DNA from: Deltaproteobacteria bacterium
Lineage (GTDB): Bacteria > JADJOY01
NCBI GenBank assembly: GCA_016713535.1
Contig: JADJOY010000010.1
Coordinates: forward strand, 248,001 to 312,000
Direction of reading: 5' to 3'
DNA: 64,000 nt
In this document: positions 42,486 through 51,608 of the stretch, in pieces
How positions within the stretch are numbered: position 1 is the first letter of the stretch
Layout: every line of letters starts with the position of its first letter
The notes under the pieces: generated by a model
What the model saw: the letters and a program-made list of their open reading frames with translations, nothing else
Databases searched by the model: none
What the model was told of the DNA's origin: nothing
Translations under genes and position numbers: made by a program

Positions 42486-44369
42486 ATGCCGCCCACTCGC
42501 TCGTCCAGCTTTTCGTCCGTCGTCTCGCTGCTCCTGTTCGCCCTCGGCGGCTCGTGGCTCGCTCGCCCCGAGCTCGCCTCCGCATCCACCCTCTCGCACC
42601 CGGCGATCGCGTTCGCAGAGGACTTCCCGGATCCCGCCGTCGCCTACGATCCGGCGAATCATCGCTTCTGCGCGTTCGCCACCGCCGGCAACGGCGCGGC
42701 GATCCAGCGCCGCTGCTCGTGGGATCGGATCTCCTGGTCGGCCACCGCGAGTGCCTTCTGTGACGGCGGCGGCTGCGTGACACCGGAGCCGGGTGGCGGC
42801 TGGGCACCCGCGGTCGCGTACCTGGGCGGAGCGTGGCGGCTCTACTGGGCGGATCCGAGCGCGATGCCGGGCCGCAAGTGCATCCGCGTCGCGAGCTCGC
42901 CCACCCTCGACGGACGCTTCGAGCCCGAGCCCGCCGGCGCGATCGACTGCCACGCGGCCGATGGCGGCGGCATCGACCCGGTCGTGTTCGTGGACGACGG
43001 CGGCGATCCCTACCTGCTGTGGAAGCTCGAAGGCGACGTGGTCGGCGGCGTGTCGCGCATCGTGGCGCAGGGGTTGCGTCCCGACGGCCTCGGCTTCGCG
43101 ACGGGCTCGAGCTACGTGGAGCTGCTCAGGGGCAGCGTCGAGTGGGAGCGGCGGAGCAACGCGGGCCACTCGGATCTCTACGTCGAGAACCCCGCGCTCG
43201 TCGTGGACAACGGCACCTACTACCTCTTCTACTCGGCGAGCGACTGGGACTCGAACCGCTACGCGACCGGCCTCGCGACCTGCACGGGCCCGCTCGGTCC
43301 GTGCACCAAGAAGAGCACCGCCGCGCCGTGGATGGGACCGGTCGGGTCGGTGTGGGGCCCGGGGGGAGCTAGCACGTTCGTCGACGCCAGCGGCGAACCG
43401 TGGCTCGCCTACCACGCGTGGACGGCGCCGTGTCAGGGCTACACGAGCGGCTGCGTGCGCCAGACCCGGCTCCAGAACCTGCTGCTCTCGAACGGCACCG
43501 CGCAGGCGCGGGTGAACCCGGGCACCATGGCGCTGGTCGACCACGGCTTCCCGAGCGAGCCGGTCGGCGGGGGGCATGTGGGCTGGTTCAATCTCGACGC
43601 GCGGCTCTCGCTCGACACCTCGAGCAACCTCGCCGCCGATGCGCGCTGGGGCATGCGCTTCCAGCTCGGCGGCGCGGGTGACGCCGGTCAGGGCTTCGTC
43701 GGCATCGACCCGCTCGCCGAGGTCGGCGACTACGGGCTGGTCGGGCCCCAGTCCCTGCAGCGCGCGATGCTGTTCTCGATCCGCGGTGCCACCGGCTACT
43801 CGGCCGAGTACGCGGGCAACTACTACAACGTGAAGTGCGACGTGACGACCGGCGACGGCGGCGGCGTGAGCTGCGCCGCGCAGCTCGACTGGGTGGCGGG
43901 GCGGACGTATACGTTGCGGGTGTGGGAGGTGTGCTGCGCGGGCCAGCCCGGCGACGCCGAGTGGTGGGGAGCCTGGGTGATCGACGAGGACGCGGGCGTC
44001 GAGCACTTCATCGCCCAGATCGAGGTGCCAGCCGGCTGGGACTGGATCCAGAGCCACGCGCAGTTCGAGGTGGCGTACGACGGCACGGTGAACGACTGCA
44101 ACGGCATCGTCCGCTCGGAGGTCACGATCGCGACCATCGAGGCCAACGGCGGCACGCAGTCGCCCGACACGCGCTTCCCCCTGGTGGGCGGCGCGTGCCC
44201 GAGCGCGACGCAGATCACGCCCGCGGGCGACGGCTACACGATCGTGGCGGGCACCGCGTCGGGCGGCTCGTGCGGCATCGGGATCGAGCTGGTGTTCCTG
44301 CCCTCGCTCGCGTGGCTGGTGCGCGAAGGCGCGCGCCGGCGCCGCGCGGGGGGGACGAGGCGAAGCTGA
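42486..44369 (+). CDS. Secreted GH43-like glycosidase/propeller protein with C-terminal sorting tail
   Basis: A 627-aa protein. The ATG at 42486 has GGAG upstream, with a signal peptide (VVSLLLFALGGSWLARPELA). Residues about 35-330 look like a GH43/GH32-type five-bladed propeller: AFAEDFPDPAVAYDPANHRF has the opening Asp, GGGIDPVVFVDDGGDPYLLW has the second Asp, and ENPALVVDNGTYYLFYSAS has the general-acid-region Glu. Beyond about residue 350 is a beta-rich domain of unknown type. The C-terminus CGIGIELVFLPSLAWLV then ARRRRAG resembles MYXO-CTERM tails. GH43 enzymes act on arabinan or xylan; the substrate here is unknown. Confidence 0.7.
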   Translation: MPPTRSSSFSSVVSLLLFALGGSWLARPELASASTLSHPAIAFAEDFPDPAVAYDPANHRFCAFATAGNGAAIQRRCSWDRISWSATASAFCDGGGCVTPEPGGGWAPAVAYLGGAWRLYWADPSAMPGRKCIRVASSPTLDGRFEPEPAGAIDCHAADGGGIDPVVFVDDGGDPYLLWKLEGDVVGGVSRIVAQGLRPDGLGFATGSSYVELLRGSVEWERRSNAGHSDLYVENPALVVDNGTYYLFYSASDWDSNRYATGLATCTGPLGPCTKKSTAAPWMGPVGSVWGPGGASTFVDASGEPWLAYHAWTAPCQGYTSGCVRQTRLQNLLLSNGTAQARVNPGTMALVDHGFPSEPVGGGHVGWFNLDARLSLDTSSNLAADARWGMRFQLGGAGDAGQGFVGIDPLAEVGDYGLVGPQSLQRAMLFSIRGATGYSAEYAGNYYNVKCDVTTGDGGGVSCAAQLDWVAGRTYTLRVWEVCCAGQPGDAEWWGAWVIDEDAGVEHFIAQIEVPAGWDWIQSHAQFEVAYDGTVNDCNGIVRSEVTIATIEANGGTQSPDTRFPLVGGACPSATQITPAGDGYTIVAGTASGGSCGIGIELVFLPSLAWLVREGARRRRAGGTRRS

Positions 44370-44394
44370 AGCCGGCGCTCGATCCGTCCGCTCG

Positions 44395-44706
44395 TCACTT
44401 GGTGCACTGGCAGGTGTTCATCTTGGTGAACTGACCGGCCTCGCACTTGCCGGCGCTGCACACCGCCTTGCCCTGATCCGGCAGGCAGCTCGCGGTGCAG
44501 CCCACGTTGGTCTGTGGCGCGGTCGCGGGCGCGGTGGTCTTGCACACCAGGTCGGGGAGCGAGCAGGTCGAGGGCTTGGGGGCGGCCGGCTCGCTCGCGT
44601 TCGCCGCGGAGGGCTTGGCGGCGGGGCTCGCGGCGAGCGCAGGCGCCACGGCGGTGAGCGAGGTGGCGGCGGCGACGAGAAGGGCAACGAGGGTCGGGGT
44701 GCGCAT
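44395..44706 (-). CDS. Small secreted Cys-rich protein
   Basis: A 103-aa protein. A signal peptide (LVALLVAAATSLTAVAPALA) is followed by an Ala/Pro linker. The mature C-terminal half has eight or so Cys: CSLPDLVC, GCTASCLPDQGKAVCSAGKC and NTCQCTK, all consistent with disulfides. The start has GGAGCTCC upstream. No family recognised. It is convergent to the GH43-like gene and may form a short transcription unit by itself. Confidence 0.7.
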   Translation of the reverse strand: MRTPTLVALLVAAATSLTAVAPALAASPAAKPSAANASEPAAPKPSTCSLPDLVCKTTAPATAPQTNVGCTASCLPDQGKAVCSAGKCEAGQFTKMNTCQCTK

Positions 44707-44828
44707 GAGGAGCTCCGGCGGTCGGGCGCGGGGGAGGGGCTTCGAGTTGGACGCGAGTGGCGCGGGGGAATTCGATTCACCGCGCCCAACCTAACGGGCC
44801 CGTCCGCCGCGCTCCTGCGCGTTTCGCC

Positions 44829-46937
44829 TCAGCCGCTCGCGTCGGTGGGCACGGGCACCTCGGCGCTCGCCTCGGCGATCGCGAGGGTGGGTGCTCGGCT
44901 CCCACTTCCCCACAGCCACTCGGTGAACTCGGGGTCGTAGCGCCGGTAGTGCCAGCGCGCGGTGACCTTCAGCCACCCGGCGGTGCCGCCGCCCGGGATC
45001 CGGTACTCGTCGTCGATCGCCTGCCCCGGGTACACGAAGCGCTCGTCGCGCATTTCGCTCGCCACCCAGATGCGATGCAGCTTCACCGCCTGGCCGTCCT
45101 TGTCGAGGATGCGCGCGCCGAGGCGGTGGGCGTCCTCGGGGACACGCCCGTCGCCGTCGAGCGCGCCGGAGGCGTAGACGACCTGGCCGTCGGGGTCGGT
45201 GACCGTGACCTCGAGCCACACCTCGCTCAGGTCGACGAGCGAGACCGGGAAGCGGTGCCCGATGCGCTGGTTGGTGGTGCGCACCGTGAGCACCGCGGCG
45301 TCGCCGTCGCGGCGCGCGTCGAAGGCGAGCCCGAGGATCTCCTTGCCCGAGAACACCCGGTACGCGTGCGAGCGCGGATCGCCGGTGTAGAAGAGGAAAG
45401 TCTGCTCGAACTTGCTGACCTGAAGCTGCCCGGCGAGCCAGCCCTTGGTGGCGTCACGGAAGCCGGTCCAGCGCGGCGGCGCGACGTCGTTCTTGGGCAG
45501 CGTGTCGCCGAGGTAGGCGTGAATGCCGAAGAAGCGGTGATCGGGGCGCGCGTGGTAGTCGCGCTCGGAGGAGTCGGGGTCGGGGAACTGGAAGAGCTGG
45601 AGATGGCACGCGTTGCAGGTGACACCGGTCGCCGCGTAGCTCGAGTTCCGCCACGACGGGGTGGGGCCGTCGAACACGAACGAGCCGACGCCGTTGGTCT
45701 CGGCGGTGACCTCGATGCGGTGGCAGGTCTCGCAGAACTCGGGCTGCTTCTGGATCGAGCGCGCGAAGTTGGCGCGGTGGTCGCGGGCCTCGAGCGGCAC
45801 GAAGTCGAGGTACGCCCCGAGCATCGTCGAGTTCGAGAGGTCGTGGCCGGGGAGATACAGGGTCTCCTGAGCGAAGCCGTATTCACCGTTCCACGCCGGC
45901 TGCTCGACGTGGTCGATCAGGTGGCAGGCGCGGCAGGTGACGCCTGGCTCCTGCACCGTCCTGGCGAGTAGCCCGGGCTCGTGGCCGGTGCGCAGCGGCG
46001 AGATCGGGACGCGCGGCTCGTGGCACCCCTTGCAGGTCTCGCGGCCCGCGGCGCCGCGCTCGGCCTCCATGAGCTCGGCGACGCGCACGTAGGGGATGTT
46101 GGTCGCCGAGAAGCGGTGCGACGAGGTTTGCCACTCCTTGGTGATCTCCGAGTGGCAGCGCGCGGTGCCGCAGGTTGCCTCGTCGGTGACGACGTGGTCC
46201 TTGATCCCTTCTTCGCGTGCCGTCGCCGCCGCCGCGCGCATGGTGCGCTCGGGGTTGAGGTGCGCGCCGCCGAGCGTCGCGACCAGCGCCACCACGAGCC
46301 CGACCAGCGCGAGCCGGGTGCGCGGGTGGGTGCGCCACTCGAAGCCGCGAAAGAGGTGGAAGAGCACCAGCGGCGGCGCCAGCCAGCCGAGCACGTCGTG
46401 GATGTGCGCGGCCATGTTGGAGCGCTGCTGGCGCGACCACCCGGCGATCGACCAGCCCGTGCCGTAGAGCACCGTCATCACGCAGAACGCGGCGACGCCC
46501 ACCCACAGCGCCGTGGCCTTGGTCTTGCGCGCGGGCAGCAGGTAGCGCCAGGTACCGAACACCAGGATCGCGAACGGCACGAAGAACCGCTCCGCCGGAC
46601 CGAGGTCGGTGAGCGTCATGCCGAAGAAGAACAGGAACGTGACCAGCACCAAGTTGCGCGCTTGCTTGCCGTAAAGCGCGTTGAGGTGCACTGCGCTCAG
46701 GATGCAGAGCAGCACCAGGCCTGCGTTGCCGATGCCGACGTGCGCTTGCAGCAGGAAGTAGTAGTCGAGGTCGAGGTCGGGCCACGCCCAGATCACGTAG
46801 CCGCTCACCGCCGACACCACGAACAGCACCGCGAACGCGAGCGTCGGCAGCGTCCAGCGCGAGTGGAAGAGCTTGGGGCTCTTCTCCTCGTCGCCGAACA
46901 GACGGCGCAGCATCGGTGGCAGGCGCGGGAGCTTCAT
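44829..46937 (-). CDS. Membrane-anchored pentaheme cytochrome c family protein
   Basis: A 702-aa protein. TM helices cover residues about 25-240, with conserved His (HIHDVLGWL, FHLFRGFEW) that might bind heme b (inference). The heme c motifs are C-X4-CH (CGTARCH, about 252), CKGCH (301), CRACH (335), CETCH (402) and CNACH (440). The C-terminal beta domain has VRTTNQRIGHRFPVSLVDLS and EVWLEVTVTDPDGQVV. The ATG overlaps the diheme cytochrome stop by 4 bp (ATGA), so both are made together. Closest in layout to 3672-5816. Confidence 0.9.
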   Translation of the reverse strand: MKLPRLPPMLRRLFGDEEKSPKLFHSRWTLPTLAFAVLFVVSAVSGYVIWAWPDLDLDYYFLLQAHVGIGNAGLVLLCILSAVHLNALYGKQARNLVLVTFLFFFGMTLTDLGPAERFFVPFAILVFGTWRYLLPARKTKATALWVGVAAFCVMTVLYGTGWSIAGWSRQQRSNMAAHIHDVLGWLAPPLVLFHLFRGFEWRTHPRTRLALVGLVVALVATLGGAHLNPERTMRAAAATAREEGIKDHVVTDEATCGTARCHSEITKEWQTSSHRFSATNIPYVRVAELMEAERGAAGRETCKGCHEPRVPISPLRTGHEPGLLARTVQEPGVTCRACHLIDHVEQPAWNGEYGFAQETLYLPGHDLSNSTMLGAYLDFVPLEARDHRANFARSIQKQPEFCETCHRIEVTAETNGVGSFVFDGPTPSWRNSSYAATGVTCNACHLQLFQFPDPDSSERDYHARPDHRFFGIHAYLGDTLPKNDVAPPRWTGFRDATKGWLAGQLQVSKFEQTFLFYTGDPRSHAYRVFSGKEILGLAFDARRDGDAAVLTVRTTNQRIGHRFPVSLVDLSEVWLEVTVTDPDGQVVYASGALDGDGRVPEDAHRLGARILDKDGQAVKLHRIWVASEMRDERFVYPGQAIDDEYRIPGGGTAGWLKVTARWHYRRYDPEFTEWLWGSGSRAPTLAIAEASAEVPVPTDASG

Positions 46938-47917
46938 CGCTGGGCCGACAGGTATGTGAGCAGGTCGCTCAGGTCGGCCACCGTGAGCCGGCTCGCGAAA
47001 CCAGCCGGCATGAGGCTCTCGGCGCGGGGGGTGCGCGCGACGATGGCCGCCTTGGCCACGGTCTGGCGGGCATCTCCGCCGCTGGCAACGGTCAGCGAGG
47101 CGTCGTCTTCCGCGATGACGCGGCCGAGCAGCGTGGCGCCGTCCTGGGTGCGGATCTCGGTGACCTCGTAGCCGGAGGCGATCCGCGCGGACGGCTCGAG
47201 GATCGACTCGACGAGCAGCGCGCCGCTCGAGACGCCGCCGACGTGGGTGAGCTCGGGGCCGATCGTGCCGCCGCGCTCGCCGACCTTGTGGCACGCGGAA
47301 CAGCCCGGCCCGGCGGGATCGAAGAAGAGCCGCTCGCCGCGCGCCACGTCGCCCGCGAGGTAGGGGTTCCAGTCGTCGGCGGACACTTGCGCCGCGTCGC
47401 AGCCCGAGGCTGGCGACGGCACCTCCATCGCGCCCAGGTCCACGCTGCCGCCGAGGCTCTGCAGGTAGACGACGATCGCTCGCACCTCGTCGGCGGAGAG
47501 CTTGAGCGGCGCCTTCATGACGGCGGGCATCTCGGGCTTGAAGCCGTCGACCACGTAGGCGCTCGGGTCGAGCAGGGACTCGACGAGGTAGGCCGTGGCC
47601 GAGAGGGCACGGCCCTGCTTGGCGGTCACGTCCGCGGCGCGGCTCGCGGCGCGCGCGCCGATCGCGGACAGGCCGCCCTGCGCGCCGAGGTTCGGGCAGC
47701 GGCGCTCGCCCCCGCGGTCGCCCACCGAGTGGCAGGTGAAGCAGCGGCCCTTGCCCCAGAAGAGCGCCTCGCCGGCGGCGGGAGTGGGATCGGCTCCGGC
47801 CGGTACGGCCGTCGCCGCGGGCACGCTGCTCGGAGACGGCACCACCGACGGACCGATCGTCCAGATCAGGAAGCCGGCGAAGAGCGCCAGCAGCAGCGCG
47901 CGGATGGCGAGCTTCAT
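46934..47917 (-). CDS. Diheme cytochrome c with TIGR02603-type heme domain
   Basis: A 327-aa protein. An N-terminal signal or anchor (IRALLLALFAGFLIWTI) is followed by a first c-type domain (CFTCHSVGDRGGERRCPNLG, distal Met in the MPAVM region). The second c-type domain (CSACHKVGERGGTIGPELTH) continues as SGALLVESILEPSARIASGY with a C-terminal DLSDLLTYL. That layout matches the Pirellula/Verrucomicrobium-type heme-binding domain TIGR02603. A small electron carrier feeding the pentaheme protein is the likely role. Four bp separate it from the membrane propeller gene. Confidence 0.9.
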   Translation of the reverse strand: MKLAIRALLLALFAGFLIWTIGPSVVPSPSSVPAATAVPAGADPTPAAGEALFWGKGRCFTCHSVGDRGGERRCPNLGAQGGLSAIGARAASRAADVTAKQGRALSATAYLVESLLDPSAYVVDGFKPEMPAVMKAPLKLSADEVRAIVVYLQSLGGSVDLGAMEVPSPASGCDAAQVSADDWNPYLAGDVARGERLFFDPAGPGCSACHKVGERGGTIGPELTHVGGVSSGALLVESILEPSARIASGYEVTEIRTQDGATLLGRVIAEDDASLTVASGGDARQTVAKAAIVARTPRAESLMPAGFASRLTVADLSDLLTYLSAQR

Positions 47918-47921
47918 CGGA

Positions 47922-49439
47922 TCACTCGGCGAGCGTTTGAAGCCGGAACTCGTTCGCCGGCGACGACTCGGCAGGCGGTGTGACGCGACGGGGCAACGGA
48001 TCCACCTCGAGGAACCCGTTTGCGGAGGTGAGCACCAGCCGCTCGATCTGCGGCACCCAGGTGATCTGTCGGATCAGCCGGCCCACGAAGATGCGGTGGA
48101 TCTCTTTCCGTGCGCGCACGTCCACCACCGAGACCTCGCCGGTCAGGAAGTTCGCCGCGAAGAGCAGCTTCCGCGCCGGATCGTAGGCGAGCTCGCGCAG
48201 GCCGGTCCGTAACGGGATCACGGTCTTCTTGGTCACCGTGTCCACGTCGAACACACCGACGTCGCCGCTGAAGGTGTAGGCGATGTAGAGCTCGCGGGTC
48301 TCGGCGTCGAGCTGAAGGCCCACCGAGGTGCCCATGTGGCCGAGCCAGTCGGGGATGGTGTCGACGAAGGACTCGAAGCGGTAGTCGGGGCCGGTCGCGT
48401 ACTTGAGCGAGGTGCGCGAGTGCATCTCGCCGGTCACGAAAACGCGGTCGCGCACCGGATCGTAGGCCGCCGAGGACGCCGGGCTGCGCAGCGGCTCGAG
48501 TGCCGTGTGATCGTCGAAGGCCAGCGTGCGCGCATCGAGGAACGCGAGCTGCACGCCCAGGGCACCGGTGAGCACGAGCCTCCCGCGCACCGGATCGACG
48601 GTGAGGAAGCGCGGCTTGAAGGGCGCGCGCAGCGCGTCGGTGAACTCGGTGGTCGACGGATCGAGGACGTGGATCGCCGACTCCCACGGCTGGCTGCCGA
48701 AGCACCGTCCGCTGCCCGGTACGCACGCCATGTCGAAGAGGGTGCGGTGGGCCTCGGCGCGGGCGATCGCGCCGCTCGCCCGGTCGATCACGAAGAACGG
48801 CCACGGCTCGGGCTCGTCCTCGTAGCCGACGCCGAGGAACGCGAAGCGGCCGTCCTCCGAGACCGCGATCGAGCGCGACTCGCGGGCGTGGATCTCGGCG
48901 TCGGCGCCCAGCACGGCGTGGAACTTCGCCTCCCAGCCCGGATCGCAATACGAGAGCAGGAACCGCACCCGCGGCTCGGCCTCGGCGCGCGGACAGTCGT
49001 GGGTCTGGTTGTACGAGGCGGCGATGTTGCCGAACGGCAGCAGCGCGAGCAGGAGCGTCGCCGCGACCGCGCCGCGGTAGAGCCGCGAGGGCACGGCGCG
49101 CTTGCCGCGTCCCCGCCACAGCGCGAGCGGGAACGGCACCGCGAGCAGTACCAACTGCCACTTCGCGAGAACCCACGTCGAGTAGAAAAACGGCCGGAGC
49201 GCGAACAGCGGCGCCGCGATCGCCACCGCCCGGAACAGCCAGGCGATCCCCGGCCAGCGCCGCGCTAGCCGCGCGCCGATCAGGCAGGCGAGCGTCGCGA
49301 GCGGCGGACCGAGCAGCACCAGCAGGTGCATGCGGCCCTCGGTGCGCACCGAGAACCACTCGACCCGATAGGAGAGCTGGGTGAGCCAGTCCGCGCCTGG
49401 CGGGATCGGGTGGTAGACGGGGCCGTCGAGCGTGTTCAA
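47922..49439 (-). CDS. Membrane-anchored beta-propeller protein
   Basis: A 505-aa protein. Five or so TM helices near residues 38-165 are followed by a soluble propeller. Blade-like segments are SVSEDGRFAFLGVGYEDE-type, RFLTVDPVRGRLVLTGALG, SAAYDPVRDRVFVTGEMH, DAETRELYIAYTFSGDVGVF, YDPARKLLFAANFLTGEVSV and IERLVLTSANGFLEVDPLP. It is homologous in layout to 23979-25712, 56809-58287 and 58284-60251. The furthest start is a TTG without an obvious ribosome site, so the N-terminus is uncertain by up to about 36 residues. Confidence 0.8.
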   Translation of the reverse strand: MNTLDGPVYHPIPPGADWLTQLSYRVEWFSVRTEGRMHLLVLLGPPLATLACLIGARLARRWPGIAWLFRAVAIAAPLFALRPFFYSTWVLAKWQLVLLAVPFPLALWRGRGKRAVPSRLYRGAVAATLLLALLPFGNIAASYNQTHDCPRAEAEPRVRFLLSYCDPGWEAKFHAVLGADAEIHARESRSIAVSEDGRFAFLGVGYEDEPEPWPFFVIDRASGAIARAEAHRTLFDMACVPGSGRCFGSQPWESAIHVLDPSTTEFTDALRAPFKPRFLTVDPVRGRLVLTGALGVQLAFLDARTLAFDDHTALEPLRSPASSAAYDPVRDRVFVTGEMHSRTSLKYATGPDYRFESFVDTIPDWLGHMGTSVGLQLDAETRELYIAYTFSGDVGVFDVDTVTKKTVIPLRTGLRELAYDPARKLLFAANFLTGEVSVVDVRARKEIHRIFVGRLIRQITWVPQIERLVLTSANGFLEVDPLPRRVTPPAESSPANEFRLQTLAE

Positions 49440-49487
49440 GGAGCGGGCGGACCGGTCGAGGCGAGGCGAAGCGACGCGGGGATGCGA

Positions 49488-50936
49488 TCAGGCGGAGCCG
49501 GGGCTGAGCGCCGGCAGCGTGGCGGAGTCGCGATCGTGCGGGCGCGCCGCGGGCAGCAGCCCGATCCACAGCGTGCGCACGATCATGTAAACGGCGTACC
49601 AGCCACGGGTCACAAGCCAGCGCGGGTTGTGGCGCAGCACATAGAGGAAGAGACGGAGCGTGCGCCGCGGGTCGCGGTAGAACTCGAGCTCCGAGCGCCT
49701 GCACTCGCGCACCAGCTCTTCCCAGGTGAAACCCGGTAGCTCGCGCTCGCCGCGCTCGAGCTTGCGCTCCAGCGTGGAGCCGGCGAACACCTTGAGCGGC
49801 AAGAAGAGAGCGTAGTCGGGCGACATGTCCTTCACGAATGCGCGGCTCTCGGCGAAGCCCTCGCGGGTGTCGCCGGGCAAGCCATGGATGAACGTGGTGA
49901 AGCTCAGGATCCCGCGCGCGCGCGCCAGCTCGACGATGCGCCGGTGGTGCTTGAGCTCGCCGGGGAAGCGCCCGCTGATGCGCAGCACGTCCTCGCTCGC
50001 CGACTGCACGCCGAGGTGGAAGGTGCGGCAGCCCGAGCGCGCCAGCAGGTCCATGCGCTCCTCGGCGTGCTGGCCGTAGACCAGCGGGTGGATCAGGCAG
50101 AAGTAGCCGAGGTCGTAGCGGCGAGCCGCGAGCGCCTCGCAGAACTCCTTCTGCCACTCGAACGAGATGCCGAAGATGTCGTCGGAGAAGAGCAGGTAGC
50201 GGACGCCATTCTCGGTGACCAGCGCGTCGATCTCCGCGAGCACATTGGCGGGTGAGCGCTGGCGCACGCGGCGCTGCCACAGGCTCGGCGAGTCGCAGAA
50301 CTCACACCCATACGGACATCCGCGCGACGTGATGAGCGTCGCGAACGGCTTACGCATGTTGAAGTCCATGTAGTCGTGCCACACCGTGATCGGGTAGTGG
50401 CTGCGATCCGGGAAGGGCAGCGAGTCGATGTCGGTGATGAACGGGCGATCGGCGTTGCGCACCAGCTCGCCGCCCACCAGCCGCGAGAGCCCGAGGACGT
50501 CGTCGAGCGGGGCCCCGCGCTCGAGGCGCTCGACCAGCTCGAGCAACGTGAGCTCGCCCTCGCCTCGCACCACCAGGTCGACGCCCGCACGCAGGTAGGC
50601 CTCGTCGTTGAAGCAATCCGGTCCGCCCACCACCACCGGCACGCCGACGGCGCGGCGGATCTCGCCCACGCACGCGAGGAGCTGCTCGCGGTTGACGTAG
50701 ATCGCGAAGAAGCCGACCAGCCCGTAGCCACCGGCGCGGGCGCGCGCGGCCAGCTCGCGGGGAGGCAGGTCCTCGACCTGGCAGTCGATCAGGTCGACGT
50801 CGTGGCCGTGCTGCTTGAGATAGGCCGACAGGTACTGGAGGCCGAGGTAGGGGCGCCGGTAGATGCTCCGCCAGACCCGACCCTTGTCGATGAAGTCGGT
50901 GTCACCGGCGGCGAGATTGACCAGCAGTACGCGCAT
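49488..50936 (-). CDS. Cobalamin-binding-like radical SAM protein
   Basis: A 482-aa protein. N-terminal residues 1-150 form a Rossmann-like B12-binding fold (MRVLLVNLAAGDTDF, GVPVVVGGPDCFNDEAYL), although the DXHXXG cobalamin motif is not obvious. The radical SAM cluster is SRGCPYGCEFCDSPS (C-X3-C-X2-C) near residue 210. TIM-barrel motifs follow (HLGVQSASEDVLRISGR, FIHGLPGDTREGF). The layout is that of the B12-dependent class (BchE/methylase type), and the C-terminus has an amphipathic tail. It directly follows the cytochrome/propeller module on the same strand and may modify a partner of it, but no substrate is visible. Confidence 0.85.
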   Translation of the reverse strand: MRVLLVNLAAGDTDFIDKGRVWRSIYRRPYLGLQYLSAYLKQHGHDVDLIDCQVEDLPPRELAARARAGGYGLVGFFAIYVNREQLLACVGEIRRAVGVPVVVGGPDCFNDEAYLRAGVDLVVRGEGELTLLELVERLERGAPLDDVLGLSRLVGGELVRNADRPFITDIDSLPFPDRSHYPITVWHDYMDFNMRKPFATLITSRGCPYGCEFCDSPSLWQRRVRQRSPANVLAEIDALVTENGVRYLLFSDDIFGISFEWQKEFCEALAARRYDLGYFCLIHPLVYGQHAEERMDLLARSGCRTFHLGVQSASEDVLRISGRFPGELKHHRRIVELARARGILSFTTFIHGLPGDTREGFAESRAFVKDMSPDYALFLPLKVFAGSTLERKLERGERELPGFTWEELVRECRRSELEFYRDPRRTLRLFLYVLRHNPRWLVTRGWYAVYMIVRTLWIGLLPAARPHDRDSATLPALSPGSA

Positions 50937-51143
50937 CCCCAGGAGCTCGGCTTCGAGTCGACGATTCGGAAATCACGCACCATTCCACGCGCTTGGCGCG
51001 TGGGTCGGTGCTGGTCCGGGCGCAGGGGAGGGACGGCTGGACGCGGGCACCTTCGGGCGCGGTCGAGTCTAGCAGGCCGCGCGGGATCGCGCAGCCGGGC
51101 GGTGTCGGCGGCGGGTTCGGGTCCGACTCCGCGCGCGCCCACC
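50937..51143. other. Intergenic region
   Basis: A 207-bp gap upstream of the radical SAM gene. No gene or clear signal seen. Confidence 0.4.
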
Positions 51144-51464
51144 TCAGCGAGCCGCGCGGTAGCGCGGCCAGGATCTCGGCGGGAGACCCTCTCGATGCAA
51201 CACGACCAGCCAGGGCAGCACCACGAGCGCGAGGAGGGGCGAGAGGCCGCGAACGGACGGCGCCGCGCCTGCCAGCGACGACACGAATCCGAGGGGCACG
51301 ATCGGCCAGAGCCTCAGGTTCTCACGCGGGCGGTCATTGACCGCCAGCCCGCCGCCGCAGAACCGGCACACGAGCACGGCGCTCGCCTGGAGCCAGGTTC
51401 GCGTGCCGATCGACCGGCGCGCACGGAGGTATCGCCAGCGCAACGACTTCCCGCAATGCGACAT
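51144..51464 (-). CDS. Small membrane protein with zinc-ribbon-like N-terminus
   Basis: A 106-aa protein. Cys pairs in HCGKSLRWRY and VCRFCGGGLAV resemble a zinc ribbon. Two hydrophobic helices follow (LWPIVPLGFVSSLAGA and GLSPLLALVVLPWLVV). The ATG at 51464 lacks a strong ribosome site. The function is unknown and the reading frame is plausible but unproven. Confidence 0.5.
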   Translation of the reverse strand: MSHCGKSLRWRYLRARRSIGTRTWLQASAVLVCRFCGGGLAVNDRPRENLRLWPIVPLGFVSSLAGAAPSVRGLSPLLALVVLPWLVVLHREGLPPRSWPRYRAAR

Positions 51465-51608
51465 CCCTAGTTCATGGCGCCCTCGACAACTCTGCCTCGC
51501 CGCACCGTCCGCCGCAACGCTGCACCTCGGCGCCATGCGGCCCGCCCGTCCCCCGGTGCGGCGCGTGGGTCGGCGCCCCCAGGCGCATGGAGATCCAGGC
51601 TTCGGCGG

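Noticed and set aside
44757-45971. 404-codon plus-strand frame
   Set aside because: Shadow of the minus-strand pentaheme cytochrome gene, no domain, unusual composition.
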